64,000 nt of DNA from an uncultured SAR116 cluster alpha proteobacterium. Its GTDB lineage: Bacteria; Pseudomonadota; Alphaproteobacteria; Puniceispirillales; Marisalimonadaceae. Location: the NCBI GenBank assembly GCA_902558885.1, contig CACEFQ010000001.1, positions 124,001 to 188,000 on the forward strand, written 5' to 3'. The notes under the pieces are model-generated. The model made no database searches. It was not told the origin of the DNA and was given only the letters and a program-made list of their open reading frames with translations. Shown in pieces: positions 17,368 through 25,091 of this stretch. Position 1 is the first letter of the stretch. The number at the start of each line of letters is the position of its first letter. The translations under genes were made by a program, and so were the position numbers.

Positions 17368-18534
17368 ATGTTTGAAACAAATAGACGTGATTTTCTTAAG
17401 AATAGTGCATTGGTGGCAGCATCAGCTTCATTAAGTCAATCATTTGTTATGGATGCATTTGCAGCGGATCCTCTAAAAATTTGGACTATTGGTGTAGCTA
17501 AAGTTACAAAAACTTGGGATGAAATGGGTAAACAAGCAGGTGTTCCACTTGTGTACTCGGCTAAGAGTGGTTCGGCAGATCAGGCAATACAGAAGTTTTT
17601 TGTTGGTGATGGTCAAAAACTTTATGATGCTATTACAGATAATGGTGGTGGACAAGAAGATGCTATGTCTGACAATAAGGCAATTGTTCCCTTAGATGTC
17701 TCAAAAATTAAAAATTGGAAAAACTTAATTCCTGAATACAAAGAAGGAAATGTTGCTGCTAATACTATTAGAAATAGAAAAGGCGAAATCGTGGGTGTAC
17801 CTTACATTTCAAATGCTGACTCCATGGCTTATAATAAGACCAAAGTTGGAGGAGATATTGATACATGGGATGCTTTATTTGACAGTCAATTTAAAGGCTA
17901 TGCAGCTATGCAAAATGACTCTGGTCCAACTTTAACAACTACCGCAGTTTATTTAAAAGAGTCAGGTAAGCAAGACATTGTTAATCCTTCTGATATGTCT
18001 AAATCTGAAGTAAAAGGTGTATGTCAATTTCTAATTGATCAGAAAAAGAAAGGACAATTTAGAACATTCTGGGATGGTTTCGGAAATGGTGTTGACTTAC
18101 TTGCAAGTGAAGAAGTGCTTGTTTCTTCTTGTTGGGAGCCGATAGCAGTTATTGCTGCAAAGAAAGGTGCTGATATTCATTATGGAACTATGAAAGAAGG
18201 TCACCAAACTTGGAATAACGTTTGGATGCTCACTAAAGGTGGCAAACAAAGAGGACAAGAAGATAACTTTTATAAGTTAATGGATCTTTACCTATCTCCA
18301 TGGTTTGGTGCAAGAACACTTGCTAATTTAGGTTTTACACCTCAGATGACTGGTGTTAACGAGTATGTTGAAGCAAATCCAGCCGACTTTGATGCTAATA
18401 AAAAAGCAGTTATCGCTCAAAGACTAAAAAATAAAGCTGACAGGATGGCCGTAAAAGGCAATTCATGGCAGAACTTGTATCCTAAGGAATTGAGAGCTTA
18501 TCAAGATTGGTGGGCTAAAGTTCAAGCTGCTTAA
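17368..18534 (+). CDS. ABC transporter solute-binding protein, Tat-exported, polyamine type
   Basis: The 388-residue extracellular binding protein is related to PotD/PotF. The start at 17368 is set by GGAG at 17356-17359 and by the Tat signal NRRDFLKNSALVAASA with a twin Arg at about 6-7, ending near AFAAD. The body shows FVGDGQKLYDAITDNGG, VPYISNADSMAYN and SSCWEPIAV, typical of the spermidine/putrescine-type fold. Tat export suggests it folds in the cytoplasm, perhaps with ligand or cofactor. It is the first gene of a four-gene importer operon. The ligand need not be a polyamine. Confidence 0.88.
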   Translation: MFETNRRDFLKNSALVAASASLSQSFVMDAFAADPLKIWTIGVAKVTKTWDEMGKQAGVPLVYSAKSGSADQAIQKFFVGDGQKLYDAITDNGGGQEDAMSDNKAIVPLDVSKIKNWKNLIPEYKEGNVAANTIRNRKGEIVGVPYISNADSMAYNKTKVGGDIDTWDALFDSQFKGYAAMQNDSGPTLTTTAVYLKESGKQDIVNPSDMSKSEVKGVCQFLIDQKKKGQFRTFWDGFGNGVDLLASEEVLVSSCWEPIAVIAAKKGADIHYGTMKEGHQTWNNVWMLTKGGKQRGQEDNFYKLMDLYLSPWFGARTLANLGFTPQMTGVNEYVEANPADFDANKKAVIAQRLKNKADRMAVKGNSWQNLYPKELRAYQDWWAKVQAA

Positions 18535-18548
18535 ATTAAATTAATTTT

Positions 18549-18573
18549 ACAACCCTGCAATTTGCAGGGTTGT
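18549..18573 (+). terminator. Hairpin between binding-protein and permease genes
   Basis: The arms ACAACCCTGCAA (18549-18560) and TTGCAGGGTTGT (18562-18573) form a strong stem with essentially no spacer. It lies just after the binding-protein stop and is not followed by a T run. Such stems commonly protect the 3' end of abundant binding-protein mRNA or cause partial termination, lowering permease expression. Confidence 0.7.
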
Positions 18574-18590
18574 AACTCATTGGTAAATTA

Positions 18591-19439
18591 ATGATTTCAA
18601 AAAATAATTTTCTATTTAAAATTCCTATCATTTTTATGATTATATTTTTTGTTCTTCCACTACTTTTAACAGTTGTTTGGAGTGTATTTGAAAGAACAAT
18701 GTTTTGGATGGAACCTGCTTTTACATTTTTCTCTTATGAAAATTTCTTTTTTTCATCTAGGTTAGAAAATTTTCTTTCTTCAATGTTTCATTCTTCTATT
18801 TCTGTTGTTTGCGCCTTTTTTATAGGCTTTCCAATAGCAATATTTATACGTCGACGAGTGAGAAAAGTTGCTCAACATAGAGTTATGTTATTGTTTATTC
18901 TTCCATTTATGGTTTCTGAAATAATAAGAATTTTTGCTTTAAGACCCATTCTTTCTCGAAATGGTGTTGTTAATTCATTTCTAATGGATATGAATTTAAT
19001 CGATAGTCCTTTTTCTATATTTGTATTTACTCCTACTGGAGTTGTTATTGGTGAAATTGTGTCTTTTTTACCTTTTATGATTTTTTCAACTTTTCTAGCT
19101 TTGGAAGCTATTCCCAATTACATATTCGAAGTTTGTGCTGACTTAGGTGTTAATAGAAGAAGAATGTTTAAAGATATATTTTTACCTTTAGCTGCACCAG
19201 GCTTGTTTGCAGGAAGTGTTTTTATTTTTGTTAATGGAATAGGCATTGCTCTAATTCCAACTATATTGGGTGGTCCGGGTTCGGTAAATGCAGGTTTGAT
19301 TGCAACACAGGCAATAATTGCTCTTGATTTTCCATTAGCAATGGCTGTCAGCGCTATAATGATGTTTACATTAATGGGGCTTCTTTACTTAGGCCATAGG
19401 TTGTTTAATCTAACAAAATTACTGGAGCCCATAAGTTAA
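18591..19439 (+). CDS. ABC transporter permease, PotB type
   Basis: The 282-residue inner-membrane permease has six predicted segments. The conserved EAA loop that contacts the ATPase is seen as EVCADLGVNRRRMFKDIFLP (about 180-199). Its N-terminal WSVFERTMFW region and position fit PotB-like subunits of polyamine-type importers. Its stop codon overlaps the start of the next permease gene by one base, so the two are translationally coupled. Confidence 0.88.
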   Translation: MISKNNFLFKIPIIFMIIFFVLPLLLTVVWSVFERTMFWMEPAFTFFSYENFFFSSRLENFLSSMFHSSISVVCAFFIGFPIAIFIRRRVRKVAQHRVMLLFILPFMVSEIIRIFALRPILSRNGVVNSFLMDMNLIDSPFSIFVFTPTGVVIGEIVSFLPFMIFSTFLALEAIPNYIFEVCADLGVNRRRMFKDIFLPLAAPGLFAGSVFIFVNGIGIALIPTILGGPGSVNAGLIATQAIIALDFPLAMAVSAIMMFTLMGLLYLGHRLFNLTKLLEPIS

Positions 19440-20329
19440 TGTCACTTAGAGATGATTTTCAACCTAAATGGAAGCTTTTATTAAAGTGGGGATGGTTGTC
19501 CTTTGCTGTTTTTATTTTAATGGCTCCTACTTTTTACACTGTTTATATTTCATTTAATGAACTTGGTTTTGGTGCAAAGTATTACAATTTTACATTTCAG
19601 TGGTATGAAAATGTTTTTTCTGACAAGCAATTAATTGGAGCATTAGGTTGGACAATGCTTTTGGCTATTATTACTTTGCCAATAGTTATTCCTTTTGGGC
19701 TTCTTTCAGCTAAACTTTATAAACAAAGTACTCAAAAAGTATGGATTGTTTTTGTATTACTTTCACCATTGTTTGTGCCTGCTGACATTTTGGCGTCTGC
19801 ATTATTAGTGTTTTTTAAAAATTTAAATAAGTTTTTTACGCTAATTGCTGAATATACAGGTATATATTCCTTAGATACTTGGTTTGATCTAGGAATTATG
19901 ACAGCAGTTATAGGTCTGATAGTATATACATTACCTTATGTGTTTGTTGTTATTATGATAACTATGGCTAGGTATAGAAACGAACAAACCGAAGCAGCAA
20001 GGGATTTGGGTGCATCAGCCTGGAGAGCATTTTGGGAAATAGAATTTCCTCAAATAAGAGCAGGGGTTTTTAGCGCTTGTGCATTTGTAGTTATTCTTAC
20101 TTTTAACGAATATACTAGAACTAGTTTATTAAAAGGTGGTTTCGATACTTTTACTTCAGTATTGATTTCACAAATGTTGAATACCGGTATGTCTGAAGAG
20201 TCATATGCCATGGCATCTATTGTGAGTTTAGTAGCGGTAGTCATTGTTTCTGCTATTTTAATTCTAACAGCTATTAATACAGAAGAATTAGAGAAAAAAA
20301 CACGAATAGTTAAAGAACCAAATAAATAA
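19439..20329 (+). CDS. ABC transporter permease, PotC type
   Basis: The 296-residue second permease subunit has six segments and the EAA loop EAARDLGASAWRAFWEIEFP (about 184-203), followed by a segment with FVVILTFNEYTRT. NEYTRTSLLKG matches the PotC-type pattern after the fifth segment. It pairs with the preceding permease to form the channel. It is 15 bases from the TTG start of the ATPase gene. Confidence 0.88.
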   Translation: MSLRDDFQPKWKLLLKWGWLSFAVFILMAPTFYTVYISFNELGFGAKYYNFTFQWYENVFSDKQLIGALGWTMLLAIITLPIVIPFGLLSAKLYKQSTQKVWIVFVLLSPLFVPADILASALLVFFKNLNKFFTLIAEYTGIYSLDTWFDLGIMTAVIGLIVYTLPYVFVVIMITMARYRNEQTEAARDLGASAWRAFWEIEFPQIRAGVFSACAFVVILTFNEYTRTSLLKGGFDTFTSVLISQMLNTGMSEESYAMASIVSLVAVVIVSAILILTAINTEELEKKTRIVKEPNK

Positions 20330-20344
20330 ATTTTGGAGTTTAAG

Positions 20345-21430
20345 TTGAAAAAAAATAATGCAATTGAATTAAAAAATTTAATTAAGACATATGGGGATGT
20401 TTATGCTTTAAATGATGTTGATCTTAACATTTCAGATGGCGAGTATTTTGTTTTGTTAGGTCCTAGTGGTGGAGGAAAAACCACACTTCTTAGATCAATT
20501 GGTGGATTTATAAGGCCTGATAGTGGATCAGTTGTAATAAAAGGGAAAAATGTCAATAATTTACCACCAGATAAAAGGCCTACTTCAATGGTTTTTCAGG
20601 GGTTTGCTTTATTTCCTCATATGAACGTTGCGCAAAATATTGGATATGGGTTAAAGCTGCAATCTATTGAAAAAAACATTATTGATGAAAAAGTTAATAA
20701 AATGATGGATTTAGTTGGGCTTACTGGATTGCATAATAGAAAGCCTCATGAACTATCTGGAGGGCAACAACAAAGAGTTCAACTTGCTAGAGCGCTTATA
20801 CTTGAAAATGACGTTTTGTTGCTTGATGAGCCGTTATCAGCGCTAGATGCTCAATTAAGAAAAGATATGTGCATTGAATTAAAAAGACTTCAGAAAACTG
20901 TTGGTATAAGTTTTGTTCATGTTACGCATAATCAAGAAGAAGCTATGTCGGTAGCAGATAGAATAGCAATAATAGCCGATGGCAAAATGATAGAAGAGGG
21001 TACGCCACAAGAAATATATAACAAGCCAAAAAAGCAATTTACTGCTGAATTTTTAGGTGAAAAAAATATCTTAATTGGAAAGATACATAATCTTAATAAA
21101 TCAAAAATCGTTTTAGATATAAACAATGATAAAATAGAAATTGCCAATAACAATTATGATGTATCAAAAAATCAAGAAGTAAGTGTGTCAATAAAATCTG
21201 AATCAATTCAAATTAAAAAAAATGTAAAATCAAAAACAAATGAAAAAAATTCAATTGTTGGTAAAGTGACTGAAATCACTTTTCTTGGTCAATTTGTTCG
21301 ATATTTAGTTTTATTGAGTAATGATCAAGAAATACAAGTAAGATCAAGTGAAGAAGTGGTTAATGTTAAATTAAATGATCAAGTTATTCTTAATTGGAAG
21401 TTAGATGACTTTATTTTACATAATGAGTAA
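20345..21430 (+). CDS. ABC transporter ATP-binding protein, PotA type
   Basis: The 361-residue ATPase drives the polyamine-type importer. It shows Walker A GPSGGGKTT, the Q-loop at MVFQGFALFPHM, signature LSGGQQQR, Walker B LLLDEPLSALD and switch HVTH. A C-terminal TOBE regulatory domain occupies about the last 110 residues. I place the start at TTG 20345, since GGAG at 20335-20338 sits six bases ahead. An in-frame TTG at 20333 overlaps that ribosome site. It is the last gene of the operon and converges on the deacetylase-like gene. Confidence 0.9.
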   Translation: MKKNNAIELKNLIKTYGDVYALNDVDLNISDGEYFVLLGPSGGGKTTLLRSIGGFIRPDSGSVVIKGKNVNNLPPDKRPTSMVFQGFALFPHMNVAQNIGYGLKLQSIEKNIIDEKVNKMMDLVGLTGLHNRKPHELSGGQQQRVQLARALILENDVLLLDEPLSALDAQLRKDMCIELKRLQKTVGISFVHVTHNQEEAMSVADRIAIIADGKMIEEGTPQEIYNKPKKQFTAEFLGEKNILIGKIHNLNKSKIVLDINNDKIEIANNNYDVSKNQEVSVSIKSESIQIKKNVKSKTNEKNSIVGKVTEITFLGQFVRYLVLLSNDQEIQVRSSEEVVNVKLNDQVILNWKLDDFILHNE

Positions 21431-21431
21431 A

Positions 21432-22349
21432 CTATTCAGGCGGACTTTCTAGAAATGGTTTAAGTCTTTCTCCATATGATCCATCTTCTTTAATAAACCA
21501 ATCACCAATTTGACTTGAGGTCATAAAAACAACATCATTTCTGCTCATTAAATTTTCTATTATTTTTTTTAAATAATAAAAGTTCTGTGGTACTCCAACT
21601 ATGTGTGGATGAAGTGCTAATGTCATAATCTTTGTATTTGATTGTTTTTCGGTTTCAAATATTTCTAAAGTTCCTTTTACTCTTTTATACATTTCGTCAC
21701 ATGCATTGTTTTGAACTGTCCAAATTGGAACATCATTTAATTCAAAAGTATATGGCATGGCTACTATTGGACCTAATTTGGTTCTCATCCAGCAAGGCAA
21801 TTCATCAATTAACCAATCATGTAAGAATTCAATGCCATTTGCTTTCAAAAGTTCAGGCGTGTTTTCAGTTTCTCCACCCCCTGGGCCAAACCAGCTTCTT
21901 ACTGGTTGCCCTGACAATTCTCTTAAGAGACTCAAACTTTTTTTAATTACACTTTCTTCGTCTTTGGCTACCCTTAGAGACTCTTGAAACCAACCATGAC
22001 CGACTAATTCCCATTTAAGTTTGCAAATTTCTTCAAATGCTGAAGAATAAATCTGTGCCACTTGAGCGTTAATAAATGCAGAGACTGGAATATTGTTTTC
22101 ATAAAAAAGTTTCATCAGTCTAGGAAGGCCAACTCTCATTCCATATTCAACCCAAGAAAAATTTGGTAAATCAGGTGGATCTGCGACTTTACCATGAGGT
22201 GGGGGAAGAATACCCCTTGGCATATTCTTATCAAATGGCCAATATTCAACATTCATAACAACATGAACTATAATTGGCTTTCCATTAGGGGGTGCTAGTT
22301 GTTTTCTTTTCGAAGCCAGTTCATAAGGAACTCTTGGATTTGACCACAT
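21432..22349 (-). CDS. Polysaccharide deacetylase-family protein, allantoinase PuuE-like
   Basis: The protein of about 305 residues, from the ATG at 22349 preceded by AAAGGA, has a NodB-type fold. The catalytic region resembles PuuE allantoinase rather than chitin deacetylases. The usual TFDD is replaced by MNVEYWP, then come EYGMRVGLPRLM (about 75-86), LVGHGWFQES, GPGGGET and ALHPHIVGVP near residue 255. PuuE opens the allantoin ring in purine breakdown. The substrate of this branch is uncertain. It lies 22 bases downstream of an amidase on the same strand, consistent with consecutive C-N bond hydrolysis. A paralogue is at 46267-47142. Confidence 0.82.
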   Translation of the reverse strand: MWSNPRVPYELASKRKQLAPPNGKPIIVHVVMNVEYWPFDKNMPRGILPPPHGKVADPPDLPNFSWVEYGMRVGLPRLMKLFYENNIPVSAFINAQVAQIYSSAFEEICKLKWELVGHGWFQESLRVAKDEESVIKKSLSLLRELSGQPVRSWFGPGGGETENTPELLKANGIEFLHDWLIDELPCWMRTKLGPIVAMPYTFELNDVPIWTVQNNACDEMYKRVKGTLEIFETEKQSNTKIMTLALHPHIVGVPQNFYYLKKIIENLMSRNDVVFMTSSQIGDWFIKEDGSYGERLKPFLESPPE

Positions 22350-22371
22350 AAAATTTCCTTTCAAATAACAA

Positions 22372-23613
22372 CTATTGCAATATTTTTTCAAAAATTGAAG
22401 ATATTTTTAATAAAATTTTATCATTATTATTCGCTGCATTTAATTGAATAGAAAAGGGTTTTTCATGAGTTCCGTTAATAGGTAGTGATATTGAAGGAAG
22501 ATCTGAAATATTAGCAAGAGAAGTAAAGTTAGCTTGGTTTAAGGGGTGTTCTTTTTCAATATTGAACGCCGATTGTGGAGTGGTTGGTGTTAATATTAAA
22601 TTAAAATTTTCGAAAATATTTTGTGTTTTAATTTTTAATTTTAATAAATCTTCTTTAATTTTTTTTATATCAGTTTTATTTATGTTTTGACCAAATTGTA
22701 AATTGGATCTTAAAAGTTTCGTTATTTTGCTTCTATTATTTATTAATAAATCACTTAAGTTTTTAGCTCCTTCATTTTCTACTATTTTTAATAATGCTTT
22801 TCTATGAAGGTTTGGTTTCCAATAATCTAATTCTTTTTCCATAACCTGAATGTTATTTTTTTTAAGTACAAGAATAGCCTTTTTGAAATTTTCTAGAACA
22901 TTAGCTTCAATTTGATCTTCAAAAATTTGAGTTGGTACAATGCATTTTATATTACGAGGAATATTATAATCTTTATTATTAATTAAATTGAATAAATTAC
23001 TGATATTGCTCATATTTTTTCCAAAAAATCCTATTGTATCATATGTATTGCTTAATAAAATCAGGTCTTTGTTACTAATAGTATTTGAGGATGGTTTGAA
23101 ACCAAAAACTCCGCAATAAGACGCTGGTATTCTAACTGATCCCATTGTGTCTGTACCAATAGCGTTATGAACTAAACCAGATGAAATTGAAGCTGCACTT
23201 CCTCCTGATGAGCCTCCAACAGAAAAATTTATGTTTCTAGGGTTAAGGCATCTTCCGTAAAAACTAGATGAGGTGCTTCCTCCGAATGCGGCTTCATCCA
23301 TATTAGTTAATCCAATAATAATTCCACCATTTTTCTTAATCATTTTTATAATTTGATCATCTTCAAAAGATGTATTGTTTTTAAATTCTTCAATGCCAGC
23401 ATGAAAAGGAAATGAAGTAACTTTAATATTTGCTTTTACTGCAAATAGCTCCCCATCAATTTGAGATAGTTTTTTCATCCTACTATCTGCATTTTTAGCA
23501 TGTTTTAATGATGTATCTTTATCTGTATGAATAAAAATGTTGTGTGATTTAAAATTTTCTAAATATTTAAAAAAATTATTTACTTTGTCTTGAGATGTGT
23601 AGTTAATACTCAT
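22372..23613 (-). CDS. Amidase signature family protein
   Basis: The 413-residue enzyme of the amidase signature family has the catalytic Lys in VKANIKV (about 60), the Ser-rich GGSSGGSAASISSG loop (about 135-148) holding the cis-Ser, and the nucleophile Ser in GTDTMGSVRIPASYCG (about 155-170). It hydrolyses an amide or carbamate-like bond. It is too short and isolated to be GatA of the transamidosome. It is divergent from tenA with only 47 bases between, and upstream of the PuuE-like gene. Confidence 0.87.
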   Translation of the reverse strand: MSINYTSQDKVNNFFKYLENFKSHNIFIHTDKDTSLKHAKNADSRMKKLSQIDGELFAVKANIKVTSFPFHAGIEEFKNNTSFEDDQIIKMIKKNGGIIIGLTNMDEAAFGGSTSSSFYGRCLNPRNINFSVGGSSGGSAASISSGLVHNAIGTDTMGSVRIPASYCGVFGFKPSSNTISNKDLILLSNTYDTIGFFGKNMSNISNLFNLINNKDYNIPRNIKCIVPTQIFEDQIEANVLENFKKAILVLKKNNIQVMEKELDYWKPNLHRKALLKIVENEGAKNLSDLLINNRSKITKLLRSNLQFGQNINKTDIKKIKEDLLKLKIKTQNIFENFNLILTPTTPQSAFNIEKEHPLNQANFTSLANISDLPSISLPINGTHEKPFSIQLNAANNNDKILLKISSIFEKILQ

Positions 23614-23660
23614 CTAAATAATTTATTCTTATGTATAAAAAATTAAAAGGAAAAGTTTGA

Positions 23661-24332
23661 ATGTCATACGGATTGATTTTTGAATCTTTAAAAAATAATA
23701 ATCTTCAAAACTGGCTCCTTTATACTAAGCATGATTTTTTAAAACAATTGTCAGATAATTCATTGAAAAAAGACTGTTTTTTAAATTATTTAAAACAAGA
23801 TTACCTTTTTCTTATTCAATTCTCTAAAGCCTGGTCTTTAGCAGTTCTAAAATCAGATAACTTAGATGAAATGAAAATTTCTGCAAGCACAGTCAATGAC
23901 CTTATTAATTTTGAAATGCAATTGCATATTGATTTGTGTGATGAGTATGGAATTTCAAAAAAAGATTTAGAGAGCACAGATGAGCGGAATGAAAACATAG
24001 CTTACACTAGGTATGTGCTTGAGTTAGGTTATTCAGGTGATTTTTTAGACTTATTATCTGCATTAGCTCCATGTGTACTTGGATATGGTGAAATTGGTTT
24101 AAATTTAAAGGATTTTAAACCTGATAATCTTATGTATCAAAAATGGATTGAAACCTATGCTAGTAATGAATACCAAGAAGTTTGTAAAAATGTATCTCAA
24201 TTAATAGACAACTCATTTCTAATTAGGCTAGGTAATAATTATAAAGATACATATAAATGGGTTCAGGCGAACAAAATTTTTAACAAAGCAACTTTGCTTG
24301 AAGTTGATTTTTGGAATATGGCATTAAAGTAA
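23661..24332 (+). CDS. tenA: TenA family aminopyrimidine aminohydrolase/thiaminase II
   Basis: The 223-residue all-helical protein aligns with B. subtilis TenA. D47 and Y48 sit in KQDYLF, a Tyr pair lies near 115-118, the active-site Cys is C138 in LAPCVLGYGEIG, Y142 follows, and a C-terminal Glu lies near 214. TenA hydrolyses aminomethyl-pyrimidine breakdown products of thiamine so the pyrimidine can be reused. The retained Cys places it in the TenA_C class. AAAAGGAAAAG precedes the ATG. No TPP riboswitch fits in the 47-base upstream gap. Confidence 0.88.
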   Translation: MSYGLIFESLKNNNLQNWLLYTKHDFLKQLSDNSLKKDCFLNYLKQDYLFLIQFSKAWSLAVLKSDNLDEMKISASTVNDLINFEMQLHIDLCDEYGISKKDLESTDERNENIAYTRYVLELGYSGDFLDLLSALAPCVLGYGEIGLNLKDFKPDNLMYQKWIETYASNEYQEVCKNVSQLIDNSFLIRLGNNYKDTYKWVQANKIFNKATLLEVDFWNMALK

Positions 24333-24335
24333 TTT

Positions 24336-24364
24336 AAAAGGGTATTATTTTTAAATACCCTTTT
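24336..24364. terminator. Bidirectional terminator between tenA and the PuuD-like gene
   Basis: Inverted repeat arms AAAAGGGTATT (24336-24346) and AATACCCTTTT (24354-24364) with a seven-base loop lie between two convergent genes. The A-rich and T-rich arms give a U run on either strand. Confidence 0.85.
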
Positions 24365-24375
24365 AAAAAAAATAA

Positions 24376-24957
24376 CTATGAAAAGCTATTTTGTGCCACC
24401 GTCATTGCAACTAGCATCGGGATAGACAAAATTGTATTTTTTCTGGAAAATAGCATTGCTTTCCTTGCTGCATTTGCTTTAGTTTCAGCGTCAACTTCCA
24501 CAATTCCAAGTGCTTTCTTTTGATTAGGCCAAATGACTAACCATACATTTAGAAACATTATTATAGCAAGCCACATTCCAACTCCTATAGGCCAATGTCC
24601 ATTTGAAAAAGTCATAGCATCATGAAGGTAACCATTTAGATGAGCTAAAATAAAACCTGTCACAACTGTCGCTACTGCTCCCCATCTAAACCACCATAAT
24701 GCAGCTGGAGCAATTACCTTACTTATTGCAGGCTTTTGATCATCTGGAATGTTAGGCATGTTTGGGATTTGTACAAAATTGAAATAATATAAAATTCCAA
24801 CCCACATTATTCCAGATAAAACATGCATCCATCTAAGAAGCCACATATTAAAAGCAGTCTGGTCAAATGATCCTTGAGCCAAAAAGAAAATTAATATTAT
24901 TGCAAAAACAAAACCTGTTATTACAGCGCTTCTTAAATTTGTTAATATTGAAGACAT
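24376..24957 (-). CDS. Short urate hydroxylase PuuD-like membrane protein
   Basis: The 193-residue membrane protein has about five hydrophobic segments. The sequences RWMHVLSGIMWVGILYYFNF (about 41-60) and PAALWWFRWGAVATVVTGF (about 89-107) match the membrane domain of PuuD, the cytochrome-linked urate oxidase. Full PuuD is about 400 residues with a C-terminal cytochrome c domain, which is absent here along with any CxxCH. It may be a partner-dependent form or a family member with another role. AGGGAGAA before the ATG supports the start. It stands alone after a terminator. Confidence 0.75.
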   Translation of the reverse strand: MSSILTNLRSAVITGFVFAIILIFFLAQGSFDQTAFNMWLLRWMHVLSGIMWVGILYYFNFVQIPNMPNIPDDQKPAISKVIAPAALWWFRWGAVATVVTGFILAHLNGYLHDAMTFSNGHWPIGVGMWLAIIMFLNVWLVIWPNQKKALGIVEVDAETKANAARKAMLFSRKNTILSIPMLVAMTVAQNSFS

Positions 24958-25091
24958 ATTGTTTCTCCCTAGATTATTAATTCACGTAATACTATAGATA
25001 TAAATTTAATTAAAACATAGCATTATTGTATTTATAGAAGTTTTTAATAATTTGTATTATCATTAACTAAATAAATTTTAGGATGTATAAG

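Noticed and set aside
17282-17380. An N-terminal extension of the MmgE/PrpD protein up to 17380.
   Set aside because: It overlaps the start of the divergent binding-protein gene and has no family similarity. The ATG at 17281 gives a normal protein.
22372-23613. GatA, the amidotransferase subunit for tRNA charging.
   Set aside because: No gatB or gatC gene is nearby, and the protein at 413 residues is shorter than usual GatA. A stand-alone amidase is better supported.
23614-23660. A TPP riboswitch before tenA.
   Set aside because: The 47-base gap is too short and shows no thi-box sequence.
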